From: Caulobacteraceae bacterium
GTDB lineage: Bacteria > Pseudomonadota > Alphaproteobacteria > Caulobacterales > Caulobacteraceae
Assembly: GCA_003161535.1 (NCBI GenBank)
Contig: PMOM01000147.1
Location: 5,630 to 13,323, forward strand
Reading direction: 5' to 3'
Length of the DNA: 7,694 bases
Shown: piece by piece, positions 1 through 6,658 of the stretch
How the letters are laid out: each line of letters starts with the position of its first letter
Position numbering within the stretch: the first letter of the stretch is position 1
Position numbers and translations under genes: made by a program
The notes under the pieces: generated by a model
The model's database searches: none
What the model was told of the DNA's origin: nothing
What the model saw: only the letters and a program-made list of their open reading frames with translations

Positions 1-1226
1 GCTTCATGAGTGGTGAGCACGATGGGGACACCTTCAGCGCCATCGACCGGTCTTTGCAGAAAGCTGTCGATGGAGACGCCCGCTTCGGCGAGGATCTCGG
101 AGATCGAGGCGATCACCCCCGCCTCGTCCCGGACCAGCAGGCGCACATAGGCCCGTCCGACCGCGTGCGCGGCGTCCACCGGTGTGAAGGGTCGAAGACT
201 GGCGGCGGGCGACTGAAACACCGGCCGCACCGCGCCGGTCATCACATCGGCGATATCGGCGGCGACGGCGGCGGCGGTCGGTCCCGCCCCGGCCCCAGGT
301 CCCTGAATAATGATGCGGCCGATGCGCGCCCCCTCGATAAACAGCGCGTTCAGCGCGCCGGCTACTTGCGCCAAGGGGTGATCAAGAGGCGTCAGCGCCG
401 GATGCACGCGCACCGACACGCCCGCCGCCGAGCGCGTGGCCGCGGCGATAAGCTTGATGCGGTAGCCCAGGTCTCTGGCCAGGCCGATGTCCAGCAGCTC
501 TATGCTCTGGATGCCTTCGATCTGAGCGGCCGAAAAGGTTGGCGCGCATCCAAAAGCCAAGGCGGCCAGAATGGTGATCTTATGTCCGGCGTCGAAGCCA
601 CCGACATCCATGGTCGGGTCGGCTTCCGCGTAGCCCAGGCGCTGAGCTTCGCCGAGCACCTCGCCAAAGTCACGACCCGAACTCTCCATTTCGCTGAGGA
701 TGTAGTTGCAAGTGCCATTGAGGATGCCGGCCACCACCTCGACCTCATCGCCCACCATGGCCTCGCGCAGCATCTTCACCGCCGGCGTGCCACCCATAAC
801 CGCCGCTTCGAACAACAGGCTGGCGCCGGTCGACTCGGCCAGAGCGGCGAGGGCCGCGCCGTGATGGGCGATGAGGGCTTTGTTGGCCGTCACCACCGGT
901 TTGCCGATGGTCAAGGCGGCCTCGACGGCGGTTTTGGCGGGGCCCTCGGAACCTCCGATCAGTTCAACGAAGACATCGTTGTCGGGCGAGCGCGCCAGGG
1001 CGACAGGGTCATTGAACCAGTTCAGATGCGAGACATCGGCAGCCCGCTTGGCGCGGCGCGAGCGCGCGCTTACGCCGCTGATGACGACCGCGGCGCCGCC
1101 AGGCGCGAAGTTGGGCCTGCGCGCCAACAGGTCGACCAGACCGCATCCGACCGTCCCCAGACCCGCCACGCCGACGCGCCACGACGGCCTGTCGGCGGGG
1201 ACCTTGTTCCCAGCTTCTCGCGTCAT
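1..1226 (-). CDS. hom: Homoserine dehydrogenase, 3' end cut by window edge
   Basis: NAD(P)-dependent reduction of aspartate semialdehyde to homoserine, the cytoplasmic branch point to threonine and methionine. I translated this frame by hand; 408 codons are in the window and the stop lies beyond position 1. Seen: a Rossmann motif GLGTVG at residues 22-27; VTANKAL with Lys116; the family signature NGTCNYIL at 170-177; and GYAEADPTMDVGGFDAGHK, placing Glu201, Asp212 and Lys216 with the same spacing as the catalytic residues of yeast homoserine dehydrogenase (E208, D219, K223). The visible C-terminus (LVRDEAGVIASISEIL onwards) is an ACT domain, as in monofunctional enzymes of about 430 residues, where it typically mediates threonine feedback; only about 20 residues should be missing. 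There is no aspartokinase fusion at the N-terminus. The ATG overlaps the aminotransferase stop as ATGA, with GAGG about 10 nt upstream, suggesting translational coupling. Confidence 0.96.
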   Translation of the reverse strand, partial: MTREAGNKVPADRPSWRVGVAGLGTVGCGLVDLLARRPNFAPGGAAVVISGVSARSRRAKRAADVSHLNWFNDPVALARSPDNDVFVELIGGSEGPAKTAVEAALTIGKPVVTANKALIAHHGAALAALAESTGASLLFEAAVMGGTPAVKMLREAMVGDEVEVVAGILNGTCNYILSEMESSGRDFGEVLGEAQRLGYAEADPTMDVGGFDAGHKITILAALAFGCAPTFSAAQIEGIQSIELLDIGLARDLGYRIKLIAAATRSAAGVSVRVHPALTPLDHPLAQVAGALNALFIEGARIGRIIIQGPGAGAGPTAAAVAADIADVMTGAVRPVFQSPAASLRPFTPVDAAHAVGRAYVRLLVRDEAGVIASISEILAEAGVSIDSFLQRPVDGAEGVPIVLTTHE

Positions 1227-2443
1227 GGCGTCGGCGCCTCGGCGCGCGCCCGGCTCAGGATCTGACCGGATTGATCAAGGAATTTCTTCACATTGCGCGC
1301 CGCCTGGCGAATCCGGTGCTCGTTCTCCACCAAGCCGATACGCACATAGCCTTCGCCATGTTCACCGAACGCAACGCCCGGGGAGACCGCCACGCCGGCT
1401 TCCTCCATCAAGAGCTTGGAAAACAGCATCGAGCCGACTTGCCCAAAGGCTTCGGGAACCGGCGCCCAGGCGAACATCGAAGCCGGCGGAGAGGGAATTG
1501 GCCAACCCGCGCGTCCCATGGCCGCGACCAGCACATCACGCCGCGCCCTATAAGTCGCCCTGATGTCGTCCACGCAGTCTTGCGGTCCGTTCAGCGCCGC
1601 GGCGGCAGCCACCTGAATGGGCGTGAACGCTCCATAGTCGACATAAGATTTCACCCGGGCTAAGGCGGCGCACATACGCGCGTTGCCGACCACCATGCCC
1701 ACACGCCACCCGGCCATGGCGTAGGTCTTGGACAGCGAATTGACTTCCACCGCGATATCCATGGCCCCTTCGACCTGCAGGATCGAGGGCGGCGGGTTGT
1801 TGTCGAAATAGATCTCCGAATAGGCCACGTCGGAGAGCACAAGCATGTTATGTTTCTTCGCCAAGGCCACGACATCCTTGTAGAAATCTAGATCGACCCA
1901 CTGCGCGGTGGGATTGGATGGGTAGCTCACGATGAGCACGCTGGCTGGCGGCGCCGAATGGCTCACCGCGCGGCTCACGCCCGAGAGGTAGGCTTCGGGT
2001 GACAGGGCTGGCACATGCCGGATGACACCTCCGGCCATGATGAAACCGTAGGCGTGGATCGGATAGGCCGGATTGGGGCAGATGATCACGTCGCCAGGGG
2101 CGGTGATGGCCTGGGCGAGATTGGCGAACCCCTCCTTGGAACCCAGCGTGGCGATCACCTCGGTGGCCGGGTCAAGGGTGACCCCGAATCGGCGCTGGTA
2201 GTAGCCGGCCATGGCCCGGCGCAGGCCGAGGATGCCCTTCGATGTCGAATAGCGACCCGATTTTGGGTCGCGCGCGGTCTCGATGAGCTTGTCAACGATG
2301 TGCTTGGGTGTGGGCATGTCCGGATTGCCCATGCCAAAATCTATGATGTCGACGCCTTCGCCGCGCAAACGGGCCTTGAGGCGGTTCACTTCCTCAAAGA
2401 CATAGGGCGGCAGGCGCCGGATGCGATGGAAGTCCGCAGACAT
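1223..2443 (-). CDS. alaC: PLP-dependent aminotransferase, AlaC/YfdZ type (fold type I)
   Basis: Class I/II aminotransferase of 406 residues, very close in recalled sequence to E. coli AlaC, a glutamate-pyruvate aminotransferase that makes alanine. Shared landmarks: RIRRLPPYVF near the N-terminus, DFGMGNPD at 35-42, RYSTSKGI at 64-71, NPAYPIH at 124-130, SYPSNPTAQ at 173-181 (Asn177), SDVAYSEI at 204-211 (Asp205, Tyr208 contact PLP), the Schiff-base lysine Lys239 in SLSKTYAMAGWR, and Arg368 in YVRIG, which binds the substrate carboxylate. All catalytic residues expected of the fold are present. It acts in the cytoplasm. It sits 23 bp after the small exported-protein gene and overlaps hom by 4 bp, so it is probably co-transcribed. 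A GGAG lies about 14 nt upstream of the ATG, rather far for a strong ribosome site. Relatives are often labelled LL-diaminopimelate aminotransferase (DapL); the AlaC resemblance makes alanine or aspartate-family transamination likelier, but substrate cannot be fixed from sequence. Confidence 0.9.
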   Translation of the reverse strand: MSADFHRIRRLPPYVFEEVNRLKARLRGEGVDIIDFGMGNPDMPTPKHIVDKLIETARDPKSGRYSTSKGILGLRRAMAGYYQRRFGVTLDPATEVIATLGSKEGFANLAQAITAPGDVIICPNPAYPIHAYGFIMAGGVIRHVPALSPEAYLSGVSRAVSHSAPPASVLIVSYPSNPTAQWVDLDFYKDVVALAKKHNMLVLSDVAYSEIYFDNNPPPSILQVEGAMDIAVEVNSLSKTYAMAGWRVGMVVGNARMCAALARVKSYVDYGAFTPIQVAAAAALNGPQDCVDDIRATYRARRDVLVAAMGRAGWPIPSPPASMFAWAPVPEAFGQVGSMLFSKLLMEEAGVAVSPGVAFGEHGEGYVRIGLVENEHRIRQAARNVKKFLDQSGQILSRARAEAPTP

Positions 2444-2466
2444 GGCGACTTAGGCGGCTCCGCGCA

Positions 2467-2895
2467 TTAGCGGGGCCTGGGCGGCTTGGCCTTCGCCCGG
2501 GCGTCCTTGACGAAAGAGGTCGTGTCACCCTGATCGGGCGTGGTGACGGGCGGCGGGGGGGTGGCCTCCAGCTTGGCCTGCGCCGCGAACGCCGTCGTCT
2601 GGTCGAGCGTGAAGCGTTCAGTTTGGGTGTCGCGCACCAGATCCCGACCAGCGAGCCGCGTATCGACGACGGCGGCCTTGAATGCCGTGGCGTCCCTCAC
2701 CCCCTTGGGAACCGCCGGAATGGAACAGAATGTTGGATAGGCGCCGGGTTTGCCCCCTGGGTTCTCGGTTGTCTTGGAACAGACCGTCGCGGCCAGCGCG
2801 GGCCCCGCCTCCGGCAGGCAGAGGCCCAAGGTGAGCCATACCGTTGCGGTTATTGAAATATGGCGCGACAGGGCTTTCATTATGCGCGAGGTCAT
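2467..2895 (-). CDS. Small exported protein of unknown function (two-Cys mature region)
   Basis: I do not recognise a family. The 142-residue product starts with a Sec-type signal peptide: basic n-region (R4, K7, R11), a hydrophobic stretch at about 13-26, and a likely cleavage after ALA at 33-35. The mature part of about 107 residues has two cysteines (C39 and C57) flanking a Gly/Pro-rich loop, then a charged helix-prone segment (about 67-110), a PPPP turn at 113-116, and a basic Lys/Pro/Arg tail. A disulfide between C39 and C57 in the periplasm is plausible. C26 in LGLC lies in the hydrophobic core and does not fit a lipobox, because Leu precedes Cys. An alternative ATG at 2880 (residue 6) would give a more typical MK start; neither has a clear Shine-Dalgarno sequence. 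It is first in the probable operon with the aminotransferase and hom and divergent from phaC, but this context gives no function. Confidence 0.7.
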   Translation of the reverse strand: MTSRIMKALSRHISITATVWLTLGLCLPEAGPALAATVCSKTTENPGGKPGAYPTFCSIPAVPKGVRDATAFKAAVVDTRLAGRDLVRDTQTERFTLDQTTAFAAQAKLEATPPPPVTTPDQGDTTSFVKDARAKAKPPRPR

Positions 2896-2954
2896 AGGCC
2901 AGGACGCGGCCCAGAGGAAGGGCGCGCCGGCCGACCTTGTCTTGAGGAGTTCCG
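2896..2954. promoter_or_regulatory. Compact divergent intergenic region (phaC versus exported-protein/aminotransferase/hom operon)
   Basis: Only 59 bp separate two divergent start codons (74 bp if the minus-strand gene starts at 2880), so both promoters must be here or extend into the flanking 5' coding ends. Upstream of phaC, a TTGAAA at 2853-2858 is followed at 19 nt by CATTAT (2878-2883), which resembles a sigma-70 -35/-10 pair but with long spacing and inside the opposite gene. I see no convincing promoter for the minus-strand genes and no clear operator palindrome. Confidence 0.35.
2944..2949 (+). promoter_or_regulatory. Ribosome binding site of phaC
   Basis: GAGGAG ends 5 nt before the ATG at 2955 and 8 nt before a second in-frame ATG at 2958. 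It supports translation starting here rather than further inside. Either ATG could be used; they differ by one methionine. Confidence 0.75.
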
Positions 2955-4865
2955 ATGATGGCCAAGCCAGCCGCGCCGGCCAAGACGCCCCGCGGGAAGC
3001 GCGCGCGGGCCGGTGGCCCGACCGTCCAGCCGGCGTCCGCCGCGCCGCGGCCTTCCGAGACGTCGAATATTGACAGCCTCGCTTTGCTATCTTCCGATCA
3101 GCACGCGGCGCTGGAGACTCTGGCGTTCAACCTGGCGCGCGCGGCCATGACCGCCCAGGGGGCCATCGCCGAAGCGGCCCTTCGCCAGGCCGAGCATCCC
3201 GCCGCCCTGGCCCCCGACCCCTTCCACGTCGCTTCGGCCCTCGGCGAGGTGATGAACAGTCTGGCGGGCCAACCTGATCGCCTGATGCGGGCGCAGGCTG
3301 ACCTCTACAGCCGGTATATGGAGCTTTGGCGCACGGCGGCGACGAGCGCCACCGGTCAGGGGGCGGCGCCGGTCGTCTCGCCGGCCAAGGGGGATAAACG
3401 CTTCGTGGATCCGGAATGGTCGTCAAACCCAGTCTTCGACGTCGTCAAACAGTCGTATCTCATCACATCGGGCTGGCTGAACGATTTGGTGGGCGGCGTG
3501 GAGGGCGTCGATCCGGTCACCAAGCGTCGGGTTGAATTTGTCACACGCATGCTCTCCGACGCCTTCTCACCTTCGAATTTCTTGCTGACCAATCCGGCCG
3601 CCCTGCGCGAGGTGATGCAAAGCCGCGGCGAAAGTCTCGCTCGCGGCATGGAAAACTTCGCCGCGGACCTGGAACGTGGAGGCGGCAAGCTGTCGATCAG
3701 CCAGACCGATCTTAGCCAATTCAAGGTCGGCGAGAATGTCGCCACCGCGCCTGGCAAGGTCATCTTCCAGAACGACATCATCCAGCTCCTGCAGTTTTCG
3801 CCGTCCAGCGACAGTGTCTGGGAGATCCCGCTGCTGATCTTTCCGCCCTGGATCAATAAGTTCTACATTCTCGACCTGAGGCCGGAAAATTCGATGATCC
3901 GCTGGCTGGCGAGCCAGGGGTTCACGGTCTTTGTGACCTCCTGGGTCAACCCCGACGCCGCCTTGGCGACCAAGACCTTTGAGGACTACCTGAACGAGGG
4001 CATCTACGCGGCCATCCAGGCGGTCGCCCGGCAGACAGGCGTCAAGACCGTCAACACCGTCGGCTATTGCATCGGCGGCACCCTGCTATCCTGCGCCCTG
4101 GCTCACATGGCGGCTCGCGGCGATACCCGCGTAGCCTCGGCGACATTCTTCGCCGCCCAACAGGACTTCACCGAAGCCGGAGACCTGCTGATCTTCGCCA
4201 ATGAGGACTGGCTCAAGGATCTTGAGGGTCGAATGGACGCCGGCGGCGGCGTCCTGGCGGGACAGACCATGGCCGACACCTTCAACGCCCTGCGGGGGAA
4301 CGATTTGATTTGGTCGTTCTTCGTCAGCAACTACCTGATGGGAAAGGAGCCCAAACCCTTCGACCTTCTGTTCTGGAACTCCGACCAGACGCGCATGCCC
4401 AAGGCGCTGCACCTGTTCTATCTGCGCAAATTCTACCTTGAGAACGCCTTGGCGGCGCGAAAGCTGGATCTTGCCGGCGCGCGTCTCGATCTTGGCGCGG
4501 TCAAGACGCCGATCTATGCGCAATCCTCGCGGGAAGATCACATCGCGCCGGCCAAGTCGGTTTACAAGGGCGCCAGGCTGTTCGGCGGACCGGTCACCTT
4601 CACCCTGGCTGGCTCGGGCCACATCGCCGGGGTCATCAACGCCCCGGCGGCGATGAAATATCAGCATTGGACCAACGACGCCCTGCCGGCGACGCTGGAT
4701 GAGTGGATGGCGGGGGCGGTGGAACACCCAGGCTCCTGGTGGCCGCACTGGGCGGCGTGGTTGAAGGTCAGATCTGGGGGTCAAGTCCCAGCCCGCGATC
4801 CGGCCGCCGGCCCCCTGAAGCCGATCGAGGACGCGCCGGGCGCTTTCGTCAAGGTGCGCTCCTAG
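2955..4865 (+). CDS. phaC: Class I poly(3-hydroxyalkanoate) synthase
   Basis: Polymerises short-chain (R)-3-hydroxyacyl-CoA, usually 3-hydroxybutyryl-CoA, into storage polyester at the granule surface, releasing CoA. 636 residues. Residues 1-40 are a low-complexity Ala/Pro/Lys/Arg tail; about 45-135 are helical; from about 148 (KRFVDPEWSSNPVFD) comes the conserved PhaC N-terminal domain, then an alpha/beta-hydrolase catalytic domain. The lipase-like box GYCIGG carries the nucleophile Cys372; Asp528 in SREDHIAP and His556 in GSGHIAGVIN complete the triad. The Asp-His spacing of 28 equals that in Cupriavidus necator PhaC (D480/H508). Also typical are FDLLFWNSD, HWTNDALP and HPGSWWP near the C-terminus. 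At 636 residues it is longer than C. necator PhaC (589) and has no PhaE or PhaR partner nearby, which fits class I. Genes for ketothiolase, acetoacetyl-CoA reductase, phasin and PhaR are not in the window. ndh follows after 45 bp. Confidence 0.97.
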   Translation: MMAKPAAPAKTPRGKRARAGGPTVQPASAAPRPSETSNIDSLALLSSDQHAALETLAFNLARAAMTAQGAIAEAALRQAEHPAALAPDPFHVASALGEVMNSLAGQPDRLMRAQADLYSRYMELWRTAATSATGQGAAPVVSPAKGDKRFVDPEWSSNPVFDVVKQSYLITSGWLNDLVGGVEGVDPVTKRRVEFVTRMLSDAFSPSNFLLTNPAALREVMQSRGESLARGMENFAADLERGGGKLSISQTDLSQFKVGENVATAPGKVIFQNDIIQLLQFSPSSDSVWEIPLLIFPPWINKFYILDLRPENSMIRWLASQGFTVFVTSWVNPDAALATKTFEDYLNEGIYAAIQAVARQTGVKTVNTVGYCIGGTLLSCALAHMAARGDTRVASATFFAAQQDFTEAGDLLIFANEDWLKDLEGRMDAGGGVLAGQTMADTFNALRGNDLIWSFFVSNYLMGKEPKPFDLLFWNSDQTRMPKALHLFYLRKFYLENALAARKLDLAGARLDLGAVKTPIYAQSSREDHIAPAKSVYKGARLFGGPVTFTLAGSGHIAGVINAPAAMKYQHWTNDALPATLDEWMAGAVEHPGSWWPHWAAWLKVRSGGQVPARDPAAGPLKPIEDAPGAFVKVRS

Positions 4866-4895
4866 AGCTCAGATTTGGTGACGGAGCAACCCCAC

Positions 4896-4901
4896 GGAGG
4901 G
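4896..4901 (+). promoter_or_regulatory. Ribosome binding site that fixes the ndh start
   Basis: GGAGGG lies 9 nt before the ATG at 4911. The frame is open further upstream, with TTG at 4875 and GTG at 4878, but those would place extra residues before the FAD-binding strand and lack such a site, so 4911 is the better start. Confidence 0.75.
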
Positions 4902-4910
4902 CTGAGGGGC

Positions 4911-6197
4911 ATGACCAAGCCTCGCATCGTCGTTGTCGGAGCCGGCTTTGGCGGCATGGCCGTGATCAAGGCTCTCAAGGGCGCTCACGCCGACGTGACC
5001 CTGATCGACCGCACGAATCATCATCTCTTCCAACCGCTGCTCTACCAAGTGGCGACCGCGGCGCTTTCGCCGGCCGATATCGCCACCGCCACTCGCGCGT
5101 TGCTCCGCCATCACAAAAACGTCACCGTTATCATGGGCGAGGTCATGGGAATCGATGCCCCGGGAGGCTTGGTCAAGGTTGCGAACGCGCCCGATCTGGC
5201 TTTCGACTTCCTCGTGCTGGCCACAGGCGCCGACTACAGCTTCTTTGGCAAGGAGCGGTGGGCGCCGAACGCTCCGGTCTTAAAAACCCTGGACGACGCG
5301 CTGGCGATTCGGGAACGCCTGTTGGGCGCTTTCGAGTGGGCCGAGAGCCATGCCGGCGAGCGAGGGATCAGCCAGGGATTGACCTTCGTGGTGGTCGGGG
5401 GCGGTCCGACCGGCGTCGAGTTGGCGGGCACAATCGCCGAACTCGCCAGATCGACCCTCGCTCGCGACTTTCGCCATATCGATCCCGCATCGGCGCGTAT
5501 CATCCTCTTTGAAGCCGGCCCTCGCCTGTTGTCCGCCTTCCCCAAACAACTTTCCGACTACGCACGAACGGCGCTGGAGAAACTCGGTGTCGAGGTACGG
5601 ATCGAGAGCCCGGTCGAAGAGATCGATAGCGAAGGTCTCACTACCACGGCCGAACGAATTTCAACGGCCAATGTGATCTGGTGCGCGGGCACAACGGCTC
5701 GCCCGGCCGCGCGGTGGCTCGGCGCCGAAGAAGCGGGTAACAGGGCGATCAAGGTGGAGGGTGACTGCGGAGTTCCAGGTCACGCGAACATCTTTGCTCT
5801 GGGCGATGTCGCCAGCTTCGACGCGGGTGGCGGGGCGGTGCTGGCGGGCTTGGCTCCCGTCGCCAAGCAGCAAGGCGCCTACGTCGGTCATCTGCTGAAG
5901 GCGCGGATCGCGGGCCGAACCGCTCCCAAACCGTTCCGTTATCGGGACCGTGGCGCGATGGCGGTCATCGGCAGGTCCCGCGCCATCGCCGACTTTGGCT
6001 GGCTGCGGCTGACGGGCTTTGCCGCGTGGCTCACCTGGTCCCTGGTGCATCTGATGCTGCTGGTCGATTTCCGCAGCCGTCTGTTGGTCTACGTCAACTG
6101 GTCATGGGCTTGGTTTACCTGGGGCCGCGGCGCCCGCCTCCTGACTCGCGCTTCGCCAGACACCTACGGGCTCGCTAGAAGGGGCGGGCGAAGATAG
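4911..6197 (+). CDS. ndh: Type II NADH:quinone oxidoreductase (NDH-2)
   Basis: Single-subunit, non-proton-pumping flavoenzyme that moves electrons from NADH to membrane quinone on the cytoplasmic face. 428 residues from the ATG at 4911. Seen: FAD-binding GAGFGG at 10-15 directly after the N-terminal strand; HHLFQPLLYQVATAALSP at 37-54, characteristic of NDH-2; LATGADYSFFG at 103-113; the NAD(H)-binding VVGGGPTGVELAG at 161-173; WCAGTTARP near 257-265; the second FAD contact ALGDVAS at 296-302; and APVAKQQG at 315-322, the quinone-site segment, with Gln320 kept but Pro in place of the first Gln of the AQxAxQ form, a common variant. Residues 368-410 are rich in Trp, Leu and Val and end in RGARLLT, the usual membrane-anchoring C-terminus. 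It lies 45 bp after phaC and 44 bp before the next gene, so it is probably in the same operon. Flavoprotein family is certain; NDH-2 function is strongly supported by the C-terminal anchor. Confidence 0.93.
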   Translation: MTKPRIVVVGAGFGGMAVIKALKGAHADVTLIDRTNHHLFQPLLYQVATAALSPADIATATRALLRHHKNVTVIMGEVMGIDAPGGLVKVANAPDLAFDFLVLATGADYSFFGKERWAPNAPVLKTLDDALAIRERLLGAFEWAESHAGERGISQGLTFVVVGGGPTGVELAGTIAELARSTLARDFRHIDPASARIILFEAGPRLLSAFPKQLSDYARTALEKLGVEVRIESPVEEIDSEGLTTTAERISTANVIWCAGTTARPAARWLGAEEAGNRAIKVEGDCGVPGHANIFALGDVASFDAGGGAVLAGLAPVAKQQGAYVGHLLKARIAGRTAPKPFRYRDRGAMAVIGRSRAIADFGWLRLTGFAAWLTWSLVHLMLLVDFRSRLLVYVNWSWAWFTWGRGARLLTRASPDTYGLARRGGRR

Positions 6198-6241
6198 ACT
6201 GGGGCCGTTCGCACCCTCCCCTGTAAACCACGGAATCTCCG

Positions 6242-6619
6242 ATGCCCGATGAAAAGCCGAGCGTTTCAAACCCCGCGGGGCGGCGGCAAGGGGCGCTTTC
6301 TGGATGGGACAACGAAGGCGGGGCCGGAGCGGGCGGCCCGCAAGCGGGCCTAGGAACTGGCGGAGCGCAAACAGAGGTTCCTCAGTTGACCAATGCCGAG
6401 CTCGTGCGCCTTCGGGTTCGCGTGATCGCGCTGGAGAACCTGGTGATCACCCTGCTGGCGGAACTCCCAGGGCGGCGGTTGGAGTTAGCTCGCGAAATGG
6501 CGACCTACATCTCTCCGCGGCCAGGCTTCACGCCCCACCCCCTGACGATTCACGCGGCGGCTCAAATGATCAATCTTGCTGATCGAGCCGGTCACTTTCG
6601 AGGAGCGACGTCGGCCTGA
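6242..6619 (+). CDS. Small protein of unknown function with a short coiled coil
   Basis: I do not recognise a named family. 125 residues in three parts. Residues 1-48 are low-complexity, rich in Gly, Ala and Gln, with no signal peptide. Residues 50-90 are helix-forming with a clean heptad pattern at L54, L57, V61, L64, V68 and L71, suggesting a short dimeric coiled coil, followed by charged PGRRLELAREM. Residues 91-125 begin SPRPGFTPHPLTIHAAAQMI, a segment that looks conserved rather than random. The protein is probably cytoplasmic. Only ATG 6242 gives the full product; upstream there is just a weak CGGA about 7 nt away. It lies 44 bp downstream of ndh on the same strand, so it is likely the last gene of the phaC operon. 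The frame is free of stops, its codon use matches its neighbours, and it fits the gap exactly. It lacks the features of a phasin, so a granule role is only a guess. Confidence 0.72.
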   Translation: MPDEKPSVSNPAGRRQGALSGWDNEGGAGAGGPQAGLGTGGAQTEVPQLTNAELVRLRVRVIALENLVITLLAELPGRRLELAREMATYISPRPGFTPHPLTIHAAAQMINLADRAGHFRGATSA

Positions 6620-6633
6620 GCCGGTGCGATGAT

Positions 6634-6652
6634 CTGGCGGGAACAGCGCCAG
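6634..6652. terminator. Possible stem-loop between convergent genes
   Basis: CTGGCG (6634-6639) and CGCCAG (6647-6652) form a perfect 6-bp GC-rich stem with a 7-nt loop. It sits in the 39-bp gap between the end of the coiled-coil gene and the end of msrB, which is where a bidirectional terminator is expected. There is no T-run on either side, so it is not a textbook intrinsic terminator, and a 6-bp stem can arise by chance in GC-rich DNA. Confidence 0.3.
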
Positions 6653-6658
6653 CGGTCT

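Noticed and set aside
6..1265. A 419-codon open frame on the plus strand.
   Set aside because: It lies antisense to hom, whose minus-strand translation has the full set of homoserine dehydrogenase motifs. The plus-strand product is Arg/Gly/His-rich low-complexity sequence, as expected from the complement of GC-rich coding DNA.
871..1563. A 230-codon plus-strand open frame across the hom/aminotransferase junction.
   Set aside because: It is antisense to two strongly supported genes and encodes Arg/Pro/Ser-rich sequence without motifs.
4086..4784. A 232-codon minus-strand open frame within phaC.
   Set aside because: It is antisense to the catalytic domain of phaC, Arg/Gln/Gly-rich, and has no recognisable motif or ribosome site.
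4703..5512. A 269-codon plus-strand open frame spanning the end of phaC and the start of ndh.
   Set aside because: It is out of frame with both real genes and its product is Arg/Gly/Ser-rich with no domain; it reflects third-position GC bias.
6335..6350. Perfect inverted repeat GGCCCGC-AA-GCGGGCC.
   Set aside because: It lies inside the Gly/Ala-rich coding region of the small coiled-coil gene, and the 2-nt loop would need partial opening. Most likely a by-product of GC-rich Gly/Ala codons.
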